Of a DNA stretch of 64,000 nt, positions 37,705 through 46,171 are shown piece after piece. Positions within the stretch are counted from its first letter, which is position 1; each line of letters opens with the position of its first letter. Position numbers and translations under genes: made by a program. A model generated the notes under the pieces. That model saw nothing but the letters and a program-made list of their open reading frames with translations. It searched no databases and was not told where the DNA came from. Origin of the DNA: Trichomonas tenax (taxonomy: Eukaryota > Parabasalia > Trichomonadida > Trichomonadidae); the NCBI GenBank assembly GCA_023091735.1, contig JALKBU010000130.1, positions 1 through 64,000 on the forward strand. Reading direction: 5' to 3'.

Positions 37705-38127
37705 TTACTTCGATTGATAGAATGTTGGTGGAAGATCGTAATCGAAATCGTCTGATTTGAAGAGAAGATACATTTTCTGATCGCGGATTAAATCAGATAA
37801 TAGAGTCTGTGTGTTATTAGGAAGACCGAGTTTTTGCGCGACAGTTCCTTTAGCTTCTGGTGTCAAACTAACAAAATTGATAGACGTTTCTTTTGTCTTC
37901 TGCATATTTTTACGAGATAAGTAGTCCAAAACCAAGGAATAACCCATTTTCCATTCTTCGCCTTGCTTTGTGCCATCTGTTATTGGAAATAGATCCTTTA
38001 AGTTTTTAGGACCTTTCGATAAGATTTGCGCACCAAGTTTGTTGTAATATGTGGCCTGAACGTGATTTGTAATTCCTTTTTCTTCGAATATATCCCTCAA
38101 TACTTCCTTCTGTGAACGATCTTGCAT
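37705..38127 (-). CDS. LisH/FOP-family protein (CEP20/FOPNL-like)
   Basis: The first ATG is at 38127, giving 140 residues. The protein resembles small centrosomal proteins of the FOP/CEP20 group, which act at centrioles and basal bodies. An N-terminal helix (KEVLRDIFEEKGITNHVQAT) matches the TOF part, then comes a linker, then a LisH-type dimerisation motif (YSLVLDYLSRKNMQKTKETS). The C-terminal 40 residues are less conserved in the family and end FYQSK. A role in flagellar basal bodies is plausible for a trichomonad but is an inference. Other LisH proteins are possible. Confidence 0.6.
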   Translation of the reverse strand: MQDRSQKEVLRDIFEEKGITNHVQATYYNKLGAQILSKGPKNLKDLFPITDGTKQGEEWKMGYSLVLDYLSRKNMQKTKETSINFVSLTPEAKGTVAQKLGLPNNTQTLLSDLIRDQKMYLLFKSDDFDYDLPPTFYQSK

Positions 38128-38157
38128 CACTTCGTTAAAAAACTGCGTTAAGGTTTA

Positions 38158-38227
38158 CATTGTCACATTTCATTTTGACACATAAATTATTTATTTGCCA
38201 CATAAAATCATTTATTTGTCAAATTTA
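38158..38227 (+). promoter_or_regulatory. Motif variants upstream of the LisH gene, opposite orientation
   Basis: Variants TGACACATAAA (38176), TGCCACATAAA (38196) and TGTCAAATTTA (38217) are 20 and 21 bp apart, pointing away from the LisH gene. They keep the 20-bp phase but use CACATAAA in place of CATGTAAA, as if one base had been inserted. The nearest gene in that direction is encoded on the other strand. Confidence 0.4.
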
Positions 38228-38383
38228 TTTCCGAATGAGGAAAACACAATTCTGATTCAATATTTATAAAAAAATTCATTGTAGTGCTTTTTATGTTCCA
38301 CTTAGGGATCAGTATTTTTAAATAAACAAGTGTATTTATAAAAATTAACACAAAAATATCTAACATATAGAAATATATATAAA

Positions 38384-39415
38384 TTAACGGAAGCCACCAT
38401 TGTGCATTGGTGAATCAGGGATTCCAATTGTTGTTTTTTCACTTTTCTGCAATCCCATCATTCTTGCATCGAGTTCCATAATTCTTGGTGTTGTTTGGCT
38501 TTCTTCGTCTTCACCCAGACAATAAAACTCCAATTCACCTGTGTCTTGAATTGAAATAACACCGCATTTATTTCTCAATCCAGGTTTGTAGTTACTGGAT
38601 GAGAACACTGTGATTCCAAGGTTGCCTGCGAATGAGTGAACGCCCTTCGATGTGAACTGGTGGGCTCTTATTAACAGTTTAAGGCTGTTTTTAGCCAAAA
38701 AGTATGCGACAGCGCGTGGACCAAAAGTAACACCATGTCCTCTAACACCCGGGCCAATAGGTTCACTAATCTCACCAGGATCCGACCAAACTAAATCAGA
38801 CGTGATTGGTGATTGTTCAAAAGTGAGAATTGGGCGCTCAATTAAGTCTATGTGCTCTACCTTTTCGAGGTTTCGCGCCAATCCACCGTGAACGCAGAAA
38901 ATAACGCCACCGATCAGCGCAGAAATTGGCATCCAACTGAAAACTTCGTTAAATATCATAAAAACCTGGTTCGCTTGGGACTTTCCGAAGATGGAGTTCA
39001 ATTCAGATGAAAATCCATACATGTTGCAAATTAGCGAAAATTCGTGGTTTCCTCTTAGTAAAAAGATTCTATCGGGGTAACAAATCTGTAGGGAAAGGAG
39101 AAGTGATATGCAGTGGAATGAGTATGAGCCTCTATCTACGTAATCTCCTAAAAATAAATATTGTGTTTTTGGAGGCTGTCCAAATAGCCTAAAAATTCGA
39201 TGTATATCAGCGAAATTTCCGTGAATATCGCCAACTACAACGACATTTGGATCGATTCTCAAAAGCATCGGAAGTTTTTTGTTTGACTCGACAGCTTCTT
39301 GACATAGCTCGTCAACTGTTGAGAAAGTGAACGACGGCAACAATTTCGGATCGAAAACGTGCGTATTTAGTGCTCTCATGTATTTATTTATGATGGATTC
39401 AGCAACTTGAGTCAT
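38384..39415 (-). CDS. PPP-family serine/threonine protein phosphatase (PP1-like)
   Basis: From the ATG at 39415 the protein has 343 residues. The metal- and phosphate-binding motifs of PPP phosphatases are all present in order: VVVGDIHGN, LGDYVDRG, LRGNHE, and FCVHGGLAR, followed by LVWSDPGE and RAHQFTSKGV. Two metal ions bound by these residues hydrolyse phosphoserine or phosphothreonine. Overall it is nearest to PP1 and its relatives, with a short C-terminal tail rich in Glu and Thr (GEDEESQTTPRIMELDAR). Trichomonads have many PPP paralogues, so the exact subtype and regulatory subunits cannot be told. An in-frame TTG two codons upstream was not used. Confidence 0.92.
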   Translation of the reverse strand: MTQVAESIINKYMRALNTHVFDPKLLPSFTFSTVDELCQEAVESNKKLPMLLRIDPNVVVVGDIHGNFADIHRIFRLFGQPPKTQYLFLGDYVDRGSYSFHCISLLLSLQICYPDRIFLLRGNHEFSLICNMYGFSSELNSIFGKSQANQVFMIFNEVFSWMPISALIGGVIFCVHGGLARNLEKVEHIDLIERPILTFEQSPITSDLVWSDPGEISEPIGPGVRGHGVTFGPRAVAYFLAKNSLKLLIRAHQFTSKGVHSFAGNLGITVFSSSNYKPGLRNKCGVISIQDTGELEFYCLGEDEESQTTPRIMELDARMMGLQKSEKTTIGIPDSPMHNGGFR

Positions 39416-40074
39416 TTTCAAAAAATAATTCCGTTACACTTTTTTTTCATATGAGATTTTTTTAACTCAACATATCAACAAATTGTGAATGTAATGATAT
39501 ATGTTTGACTTTGCACCTCTATTTTATACAGCTGATAGATTCTATATCTAAAATAATACATTTTAAATTACAGTATTTGGTGATATTTTTGAAGTTGATT
39601 TTTCTTGGAAAATATCATATTTAACCATATTCCTCGGTAAAGTCTTTCATAGTAGAAAATCTTTAATATATATTGTATTTCAAGAATTTGGCATTAATAA
39701 TATGGAGAACAATATAGCCGACAGTTTCACATATAATAGAATTGATTTAAACATATTCTAGATCAGCAATATTCGATTGCAAAATGAATGTCATCATATA
39801 TCTCTCATTTAGTTGTTGATACTCATAATTTTTATGTGGTATTTAATAATAATTCCAAATATCGAGATTAATAGATTCGATAATATCAATTTCGAAATTA
39901 TCTATTTAGATGCTTTTAACTTATTCAATACATTCAAAATCCACTATATATTATAATAATAACTAAGATTTTTGAAACAAACAAAATGGGTCAATGAATT
40001 TGATTTTTTGAATAACATTAAAATGATGTGAAAATATTTATTTAAACATTTATAATATCAAAACATATACAATA
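39416..40074. other. Long A+T-rich intergenic region
   Basis: About 660 bp upstream of the phosphatase gene and downstream of the PMS1 gene contain no ORF, RNA or clear motif that I can support. Confidence 0.6.
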
Positions 40075-41442
40075 TCATTTGATTCTAGTTATATGGATAA
40101 CTCTCTTATCTATGGCATTGATTTCCATGATCTTATCCCAGTACATGATGATAAGTTCTTCTGTTGGTATTCTTGCAATCTCAGGAATTGCTACACCACA
40201 AGCTTCAAACAATCCATGGCATCTCACAGCAAGAATATGTTCATCATTCTGTCCTTTAACATGGAAGAGTGACATTTCTTCAAATTCTCCTGCTTGTGTC
40301 CATTTATAAGTTCCGAAGCGTTCTATTGGATACTGAACATCTTCTTCGACGACAGCAACAGAAGTTTCTGGCCATTTTGTAATTGGTTTGCACTTCTCTG
40401 GTTGACTTGATTGAGTTTGATTCAAGTTTAGAGCATTTTGAATCATTCCTAAAATTGTTGGTTCCTCTGAGAAAGCAATTGCGTATTTTGATGCATCTCT
40501 ATTAACATCAATAAGAGTTGAAGAAATGTTCTGCTCTTTGAAGAAGTCCAAACAAATAACAAACCTTGGATATCTTTTAGGAATTGATCCAAAAACTTTC
40601 CAATAATTCTCATTGATTACTTTCTCTATTGCTGAACTTCTCACCGGGCGTCCATTAACAATGAGTATTTGTCTTGGATTGCTGCGAGATGTCGATGCAT
40701 CTTTCCAAATGGCCTGCGGGGAAGGCACAAGAGCAACAAGGCGAGCGCGAACATCGCCTATGTATTTTTCTGCTTTTCTTTCAACAAGATTCGAAGCAAC
40801 ATTTGGACCGAATTCGAGTGATGCAGCTTGAGACAGAGTTGATAATGGAGGGCGAATGTAATTGAAATGAGGCTGACAGTCAATAACGAATCTGACTTGT
40901 GGTGCAGATAAATAATATCGACTGAGCATTATTTTGAAAGTCTCTTCATTAAATTTTGCTCTTTCATCACGGATACGAACAGGCAGTCCATCAAGAAGAT
41001 TTTGGACACACACAGTAGTACCTATATTTGCTGTTGCTTTCTTCTTAGATTTAATTGTTCCATCGTGATTAAAAATCATCATTGTTGCACTTTCTTCAAC
41101 TTGACAGCGAGTTGTAATAGAAACATCACCAAGAACGCATATAGCATGAAGTGCTTCACCACGAAAACCGAATGTCGCTAATTCGTTGTTTAAATCTTCA
41201 ATAGAGTTAATTTTTGAAGTTGTATGTGGAAGAGCGACGTCATCTCTTCCATTAAGCGTAATTCCATACCCATCATCGATGACTTGGATCTTTTTTAATC
41301 CGATATCTTCCATTAAAATTTTGATATTCTTAGCGCCAGCGTCCAAAGCGTTCTCAACAAGTTCCTTGACTGCATCATATACGCAAGTGATCACCTGTTG
41401 GCTGCTCAACAGGTTGATGCTTCCTTGGTCGAGTTTGTGCAT
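40075..41442 (-). CDS. PMS1: PMS1-type MutL homologue, N-terminal half only
   Basis: The 455-aa protein has the GHKL ATPase of MutL mismatch-repair proteins: VKELVENALDAGA (Glu for hydrolysis and Asn for Mg), IDDGYGI (DGxG), HTTSKI and ATFGFRGEALHAI. The opening MHKLDQGSINLLSSQQVIT is closest to the PMS1 branch. The second domain (from about 215, with PRQILIVNGRPV) is present as well. The C-terminal part, which in MutL proteins dimerises and in PMS2 has the DQHA(X)2E endonuclease site, is absent or reduced to about 100 unrelated-looking residues; typical PMS1 proteins have 850 or more residues. It may be a shortened but working subunit. A promoter motif lies 47 bp upstream. Confidence 0.82.
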   Translation of the reverse strand: MHKLDQGSINLLSSQQVITCVYDAVKELVENALDAGAKNIKILMEDIGLKKIQVIDDGYGITLNGRDDVALPHTTSKINSIEDLNNELATFGFRGEALHAICVLGDVSITTRCQVEESATMMIFNHDGTIKSKKKATANIGTTVCVQNLLDGLPVRIRDERAKFNEETFKIMLSRYYLSAPQVRFVIDCQPHFNYIRPPLSTLSQAASLEFGPNVASNLVERKAEKYIGDVRARLVALVPSPQAIWKDASTSRSNPRQILIVNGRPVRSSAIEKVINENYWKVFGSIPKRYPRFVICLDFFKEQNISSTLIDVNRDASKYAIAFSEEPTILGMIQNALNLNQTQSSQPEKCKPITKWPETSVAVVEEDVQYPIERFGTYKWTQAGEFEEMSLFHVKGQNDEHILAVRCHGLFEACGVAIPEIARIPTEELIIMYWDKIMEINAIDKRVIHITRIK

Positions 41443-42156
41443 AAAAAATGATGAAGGAAGTTCCTTGACGATATCACTGTACGTTTAGTTTACATGACAA
41501 AATTTTGTAAATCTTTTCTTTGAGATAACCACATAACACCGATCTCCATATTCATATTTTCACTTTTTTCAATATAATTGATCCTCATTCTTTTCAATTC
41601 GAGGTATATGATTTTGAATATTGTCTTAAATGAAGATAATCATACATTTCTATAAAAATTAGATTTTCATATTCTACTGAATATGTTCTCAAAGTGTTGC
41701 TTTTCAATATTGATATTTTTCAAAAATTATCAAATTCGTTTCAAATCATTAATACACTTTGTTAATAAGAAGACATTATGATCGCAAATAAAAATCTAAT
41801 AAATCAATCCCTCAAACATGATTTTTGTTCATTTTATTCGTATAATGGAGTTAATTCATGAAAGAATTATTTAAATGCATCCATTCGTGCTCGCTTATAA
41901 GATTCTATAATCTAAAGATCTAAAATGCCTATAAGAACTTTATTGAATCTACTTGACATGTATATCTTTCAATAATGTTTTTATGCCATGCAAATATTGA
42001 GAATTATATTTTGACAAGTAGAGTGTCATTTCGAATCGATGTGATTTTAAAATCGATCACAAACATAGCAGAGATGGGATACCAAAAAACGATTTACACG
42101 TCTTGGAGACATTTATTTATTTGTTCACAAAACATAATCGTTATCGTCTTATCCAA
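41443..42156. other. Divergent intergenic region with scattered motifs
   Basis: A perfect TGTCATGTAAA on the minus strand (41499-41489) serves the PMS1 gene. On the plus side, weaker copies TGACATGTATA (41954), TGCCATGCAAA (41984) and TGACAAGTAGA (42012) lie 145-200 bp before the small membrane-protein gene at 42157. The middle is featureless A+T-rich DNA. Confidence 0.5.
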
Positions 42157-42351
42157 ATGGGGAACTTAGTTCAGGGATTGATTATGGCTGGCGCCCTCAT
42201 AACCGTCGCTATCGTTTTCGCGTTCATGTACTGCCTTTACATCGAGACATTCGAGAACAACACAGATAAGCCGAAATCGACTGAAATTCAGGTCAAAGAT
42301 GAGCTCGAGGGCCAGCAAGAGTACGAAATTCATGATCTTATCGACAAATAA
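42157..42351 (+). CDS. Small single-span membrane protein, 64 aa
   Basis: The preferred start is the ATG at 42157, giving MGNLVQGLIM; the frame opens 18 codons earlier with a Met at 42103. The protein has one transmembrane helix (about 8-27, LIMAGALITVAIVFAFMYCL) followed by an acidic tail (KDELEGQQEYEIHDLIDK). Gly2-Asn3 could be myristoylated. The short tail after the helix contains KDEL, but internally rather than at the C-terminus, so it is not an ER-retention signal. No family recognised; similar small membrane proteins occur at 36776 and 61171 but do not share clear sequence. Confidence 0.55.
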   Translation: MGNLVQGLIMAGALITVAIVFAFMYCLYIETFENNTDKPKSTEIQVKDELEGQQEYEIHDLIDK

Positions 42352-42948
42352 ATTTAATGTAACTTGGCATTAGTTGTTTTCATTGGGAAATATTAATAAA
42401 CAATATCTTTAGTTTTGAATCGCTATCGTATTGTTTCATTACACATTATACCAGTACGAAATCAATACCTCTTCAATATCAAAATGTTTTAATTACTGTT
42501 GATTCCTCCGCTCGACAAATTTATTCCCTAAATAAGTGATATATGAATTGTTCGTAGGGACATCTTGAGTAAGGAGAAGTATAAATAGGACAAGTTAATT
42601 CTATTAACTGCAATTATGCAATATTAATTTCTCGATTGTGATTCTCATAGATTATATATAAGGGATCATATTGCTTCGTTGAGGTTTGTCGAATGCTTAA
42701 ATACCAGCCTACAAACACATATATTTGAAATGATGAAAAAAATATATTCAAAATTGGCTTTTGTCTACCAAACACTACTTGCAATCCATGGAAATGTATT
42801 AATTAAAATTATTTAGAATTTGGAATTTTGAGATTGAAATTTTGAATACTTGTTTTCGGGTCTTTTAATGTGTGTTTAATTGTAAAAAGTGAAATAAATG
42901 CCATACATTTGCTAAAGATTGAAAAAATTATTAAGATGTAGATTCATT
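42352..42948. other. Intergenic spacer
   Basis: About 600 bp of A+T-rich sequence with no supported feature until the promoter motifs of the next gene begin at 42949. Confidence 0.6.
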
Positions 42949-42992
42949 TGCCATGTAAAAAAGTTTTTGTCAGAAACAATTTGACATGTAAA
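42949..42992 (+). promoter_or_regulatory. Promoter motifs of the PPGF-repeat gene
   Basis: TGCCATGTAAA (42949), a weak TGTCAGAAACA (42968) and TGACATGTAAA (42982) point towards the ATG at 43008. The open frame continues upstream across these motifs (reading MPCKKVF), but that part is best treated as promoter or leader. Confidence 0.65.
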
Positions 42993-43007
42993 TTTAGTCA
43001 AAAAATA

Positions 43008-46000
43008 ATGACTAAAGATCTATATAACCCAAAGGAAACCCTTCAATTCACAGCGAATGAACTGAAGAAGTTTGCTGCCGATACAGCGGCGGCTTTTCCT
43101 CATTTCACGAAAGAGTTTGAAGCAATTCCGTTAATTGCACAACAAGCCGAAAAGAAAATACGCGAAAAACCAAATAAAAACGATCACTTTAATAAAGCGA
43201 AGGAAAATAATCCATCACCACCAAAAGATTTCGAGAATAATAAGAAAAATAAAAACAAAAATAAGAATAAAAATCAGGAACCAAAAATTAACTCTTCTGA
43301 AGTTGAATCATCAACAAGACCGACAGCAAAACTTGTTCCTGAGCGAGTATTGAAAACCGATCCTGCTTCTCTTGCTTCTAGAGAGGAAACAAAACCACAA
43401 ACAAAGATACAACCGGTAACATCAGTTGTTTCACAGCTAAAAGAGAAATCAACAGAGAAAGAAAAAGAAAATGTAAAAACAAATGATCAAATAAAGCCTC
43501 CAAGAACAAATTCATTGCCTGCTGTTTTACCTTCAGGCGTCACTATTAAGAAACCCGAAAAAGTTTTAGTAGATCCTGGAAATCATAAACTTATAATTAC
43601 GCAAACACCAGAAAATTTAGTTTCTAAGGATAAAAAGAACAAAGAAGCAAAAGAGGCTGCTCCAGCCCCTCCAAATCAAACGACACCGCTTAGAAAACTT
43701 ATTCTTGCAAATATTGTTCAAAATCAAAATGATACACCGAAAGCAGCTAGCCAAGAAGTAAAGATAACACACCCTCCACTTAATCCTTCAAATTTCGTTC
43801 AACATAATAATGAAAAGCCAGATCACGACGCTCCACCTGGATTTGGACAGGAAAGCAATAGCAAATCAGACAGCAAACCACAAAAAGCCGAAAATACGAA
43901 GAAACAAGAAAATCAATCAGAAAAACCAAAGAAACAGAAAAACAAGAAGCAAAAGAATCAGCAAAATCAAGCAAATACATCAGACTTACCACCAGGCTTC
44001 GAAAATCCGCAAATTAAATCTGCAGATTTTATTCAACCAGTTGTCGCTAATATTAAAGAGTTAACAGAGAACAAACCACCTGCACTCAACCAAGCAATGT
44101 TTTCTCCTTTGGATATCGTTCAACCGAAGAAAGAAGTCCAAATAAATGATCTTCCTCCATGTTTTGAAGCTCCTGCTGTTGAAAAAGTCCCAGAACCAGA
44201 GATAAAGATCGAAAAAATCATAAAAAAGGAACCAGAGCCAGAAAATAATGATCTTCCACCAGGATTCGGCGGTAAAACAGCAGAAAATAACGATTTACCA
44301 CCAGGATTCGGAAAGCAAGAAGAAACACTAGAACCAGAGGCTGAAGCACCACCTGGATTCGGCCAAGCTGAAGATCTTCCACCAGGCTTTGGATCAAGTC
44401 CAGAAGAGATCATTCCAGCGTCTCCTCCACAAGTCAATGAAAGCATTTTGCCACCGGTATCACCGCCAAAGTCAATGCTAACATTGGTAAGTTCTCCATC
44501 TTTAGGTGATTTAAACTTCACGAGCGATTCATCATTTACCAGACGCGAGCATTCCAGCGAACTTGAGGGCGATTTCTATGACCCAATGATGGGCGATGAT
44601 TTCGGCAATTCATCATCAATGATGGAGTACGAGGAAGAGGATTATTCAGAAGAAGAAGAGGAAGATGATGGAATGCCTCCTGGATATTCAGCTGGTGGAA
44701 TTGCCACAGGATATGCAAAAGAATCCGAAGTTTCAACAACAATTCAAACAGAGTCGTCAATCATCTGCGACTTCAATGGACTTTTGGGATTCATTGCGAA
44801 ATCGAACGAAAACAAATTGAGTATTTTTGTCAAGCCATCAAATCAACACCAAGTCATCACTATGGATGAAATAATCAAATGCGGTGCTGTTGTTGGCCAT
44901 TACTTCGTCATCGGATGCACAGTTTCACTTTATATCATCAACTCCGAACTCATCGCCAACAAATTCGCTGATGAAGCATTTATGTTGCTCAAAGCTGACC
45001 CAAACGCAGCAAATCGCTTCTTCGCGTTGACAACGAAGTATGAATTATACGCAATAGTTATTAATGACCAGAAGCTTGACAAGCAATTGATCTCAGAGAA
45101 CGTCAGAGCGTTTGACGTATCCTCGAAGTATATCTTGATGATGACATCTGCGAAGAAGTATGAAATCAGAGATAGAACAGGTTCATCGTTCCTTCCGATC
45201 CTTAAAGGAAAGTTTAGCACCGGCTCAATCGTCTTCATCGATGACACGTATATTTACAGTTATGTTCCTGGAGATAAAATCTGCACATTGATAAAGATTC
45301 TTTCATCTGAGCAGTCATTCTTTTACATCGGAGTGACCGGAATCTGGACTTCTCAGGGCGGTGTTGCTCTCCTCGTAACCAATAAGTTGCTAATTCTTAC
45401 TCCAACTCAGTGGGAACAAGATGCCTGCGAAGGCATTGGCGTCGCGTTCTATAACAATACAGCGCTTGTTTGGAAAGATGTCGACGCGAAACCTGAAGAA
45501 CTCAACGTCGAGAAGAAGAAGGGACAAGGAAAACTCAACGAGAAGGCAACACTTGCTTTGAAGAATTGCGCAGATGCATTCTTCAACAATGTCGATAACA
45601 AAGTTACTCACTACAAAGGCGAAGTCAATATGTCGATAGAAGCCTACAAACACAAGTTGACAACATCATCATACAGCCTCAACACGCTCAGTGAATCTCT
45701 AATGGAGCCAATTGACGAGCTGAAGGCAAACATAAGGAGATTAGGAGCAACACCACAGGCTTGCATCGAAATGTTCGAGAAAACACCAGAAGAAGCAATT
45801 TGTTGCGCTGTGAAACATAATTTCATCAGTTATTTGTTAATTTCGGGATCTCTCAACAACATAGAGAATCTCGGGCTTAGTCAGCCAACACTTGTTCAGA
45901 TGCTTCCTTCTATTTGCGATTTGCTTGCAAAGGGAAGCAATATTTCGAATGTTTTGAGCAAAGTTGTTTCCATGATCGATGTTAATGATTTTATGGTTTC

Positions 46001-46112
46001 ATTCTCTATTTCTTCCATGAAACGTAAGTTGTTAGAATACCTCACAACGGCGAAGTCACATTATGATGATCCAGTCATCGACAATGTCATTGCTACAGTT
46101 GGAAATTTTTAA
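43008..46112 (+). CDS. PPGF-repeat, low-complexity protein with a folded C-terminal half
   Basis: From the ATG at 43008 the protein has about 1,034 residues. The first half is disordered and Lys/Glu/Pro/Gln/Asn-rich, and carries at least six PPGF motifs, mostly as DLPPGFG or APPGFGQ, plus one PPCF and one PPGY variant. PPG-hydrophobic motifs are the known ligands of GYF domains (as in GIGYF2), so a GYF partner is likely. The second half (from about 580) looks folded, with beta-rich repeats resembling a WD-like propeller, then a helical C-terminal domain. That plan recalls mRNA-decapping scaffolds such as EDC4/Ge-1, but the match is only architectural. LSm1 in this window belongs to the same decay pathway. 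Confidence 0.6.
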   Translation: MTKDLYNPKETLQFTANELKKFAADTAAAFPHFTKEFEAIPLIAQQAEKKIREKPNKNDHFNKAKENNPSPPKDFENNKKNKNKNKNKNQEPKINSSEVESSTRPTAKLVPERVLKTDPASLASREETKPQTKIQPVTSVVSQLKEKSTEKEKENVKTNDQIKPPRTNSLPAVLPSGVTIKKPEKVLVDPGNHKLIITQTPENLVSKDKKNKEAKEAAPAPPNQTTPLRKLILANIVQNQNDTPKAASQEVKITHPPLNPSNFVQHNNEKPDHDAPPGFGQESNSKSDSKPQKAENTKKQENQSEKPKKQKNKKQKNQQNQANTSDLPPGFENPQIKSADFIQPVVANIKELTENKPPALNQAMFSPLDIVQPKKEVQINDLPPCFEAPAVEKVPEPEIKIEKIIKKEPEPENNDLPPGFGGKTAENNDLPPGFGKQEETLEPEAEAPPGFGQAEDLPPGFGSSPEEIIPASPPQVNESILPPVSPPKSMLTLVSSPSLGDLNFTSDSSFTRREHSSELEGDFYDPMMGDDFGNSSSMMEYEEEDYSEEEEEDDGMPPGYSAGGIATGYAKESEVSTTIQTESSIICDFNGLLGFIAKSNENKLSIFVKPSNQHQVITMDEIIKCGAVVGHYFVIGCTVSLYIINSELIANKFADEAFMLLKADPNAANRFFALTTKYELYAIVINDQKLDKQLISENVRAFDVSSKYILMMTSAKKYEIRDRTGSSFLPILKGKFSTGSIVFIDDTYIYSYVPGDKICTLIKILSSEQSFFYIGVTGIWTSQGGVALLVTNKLLILTPTQWEQDACEGIGVAFYNNTALVWKDVDAKPEELNVEKKKGQGKLNEKATLALKNCADAFFNNVDNKVTHYKGEVNMSIEAYKHKLTTSSYSLNTLSESLMEPIDELKANIRRLGATPQACIEMFEKTPEEAICCAVKHNFISYLLISGSLNNIENLGLSQPTLVQMLPSICDLLAKGSNISNVLSKVVSMIDVNDFMVSFSISSMKRKLLEYLTTAKSHYDDPVIDNVIATVGNF

Positions 46113-46171
46113 TATAATAAATGTTATTTAATTCCATAATTTTTATTATTTACAAAAACAAACAAAAATAT

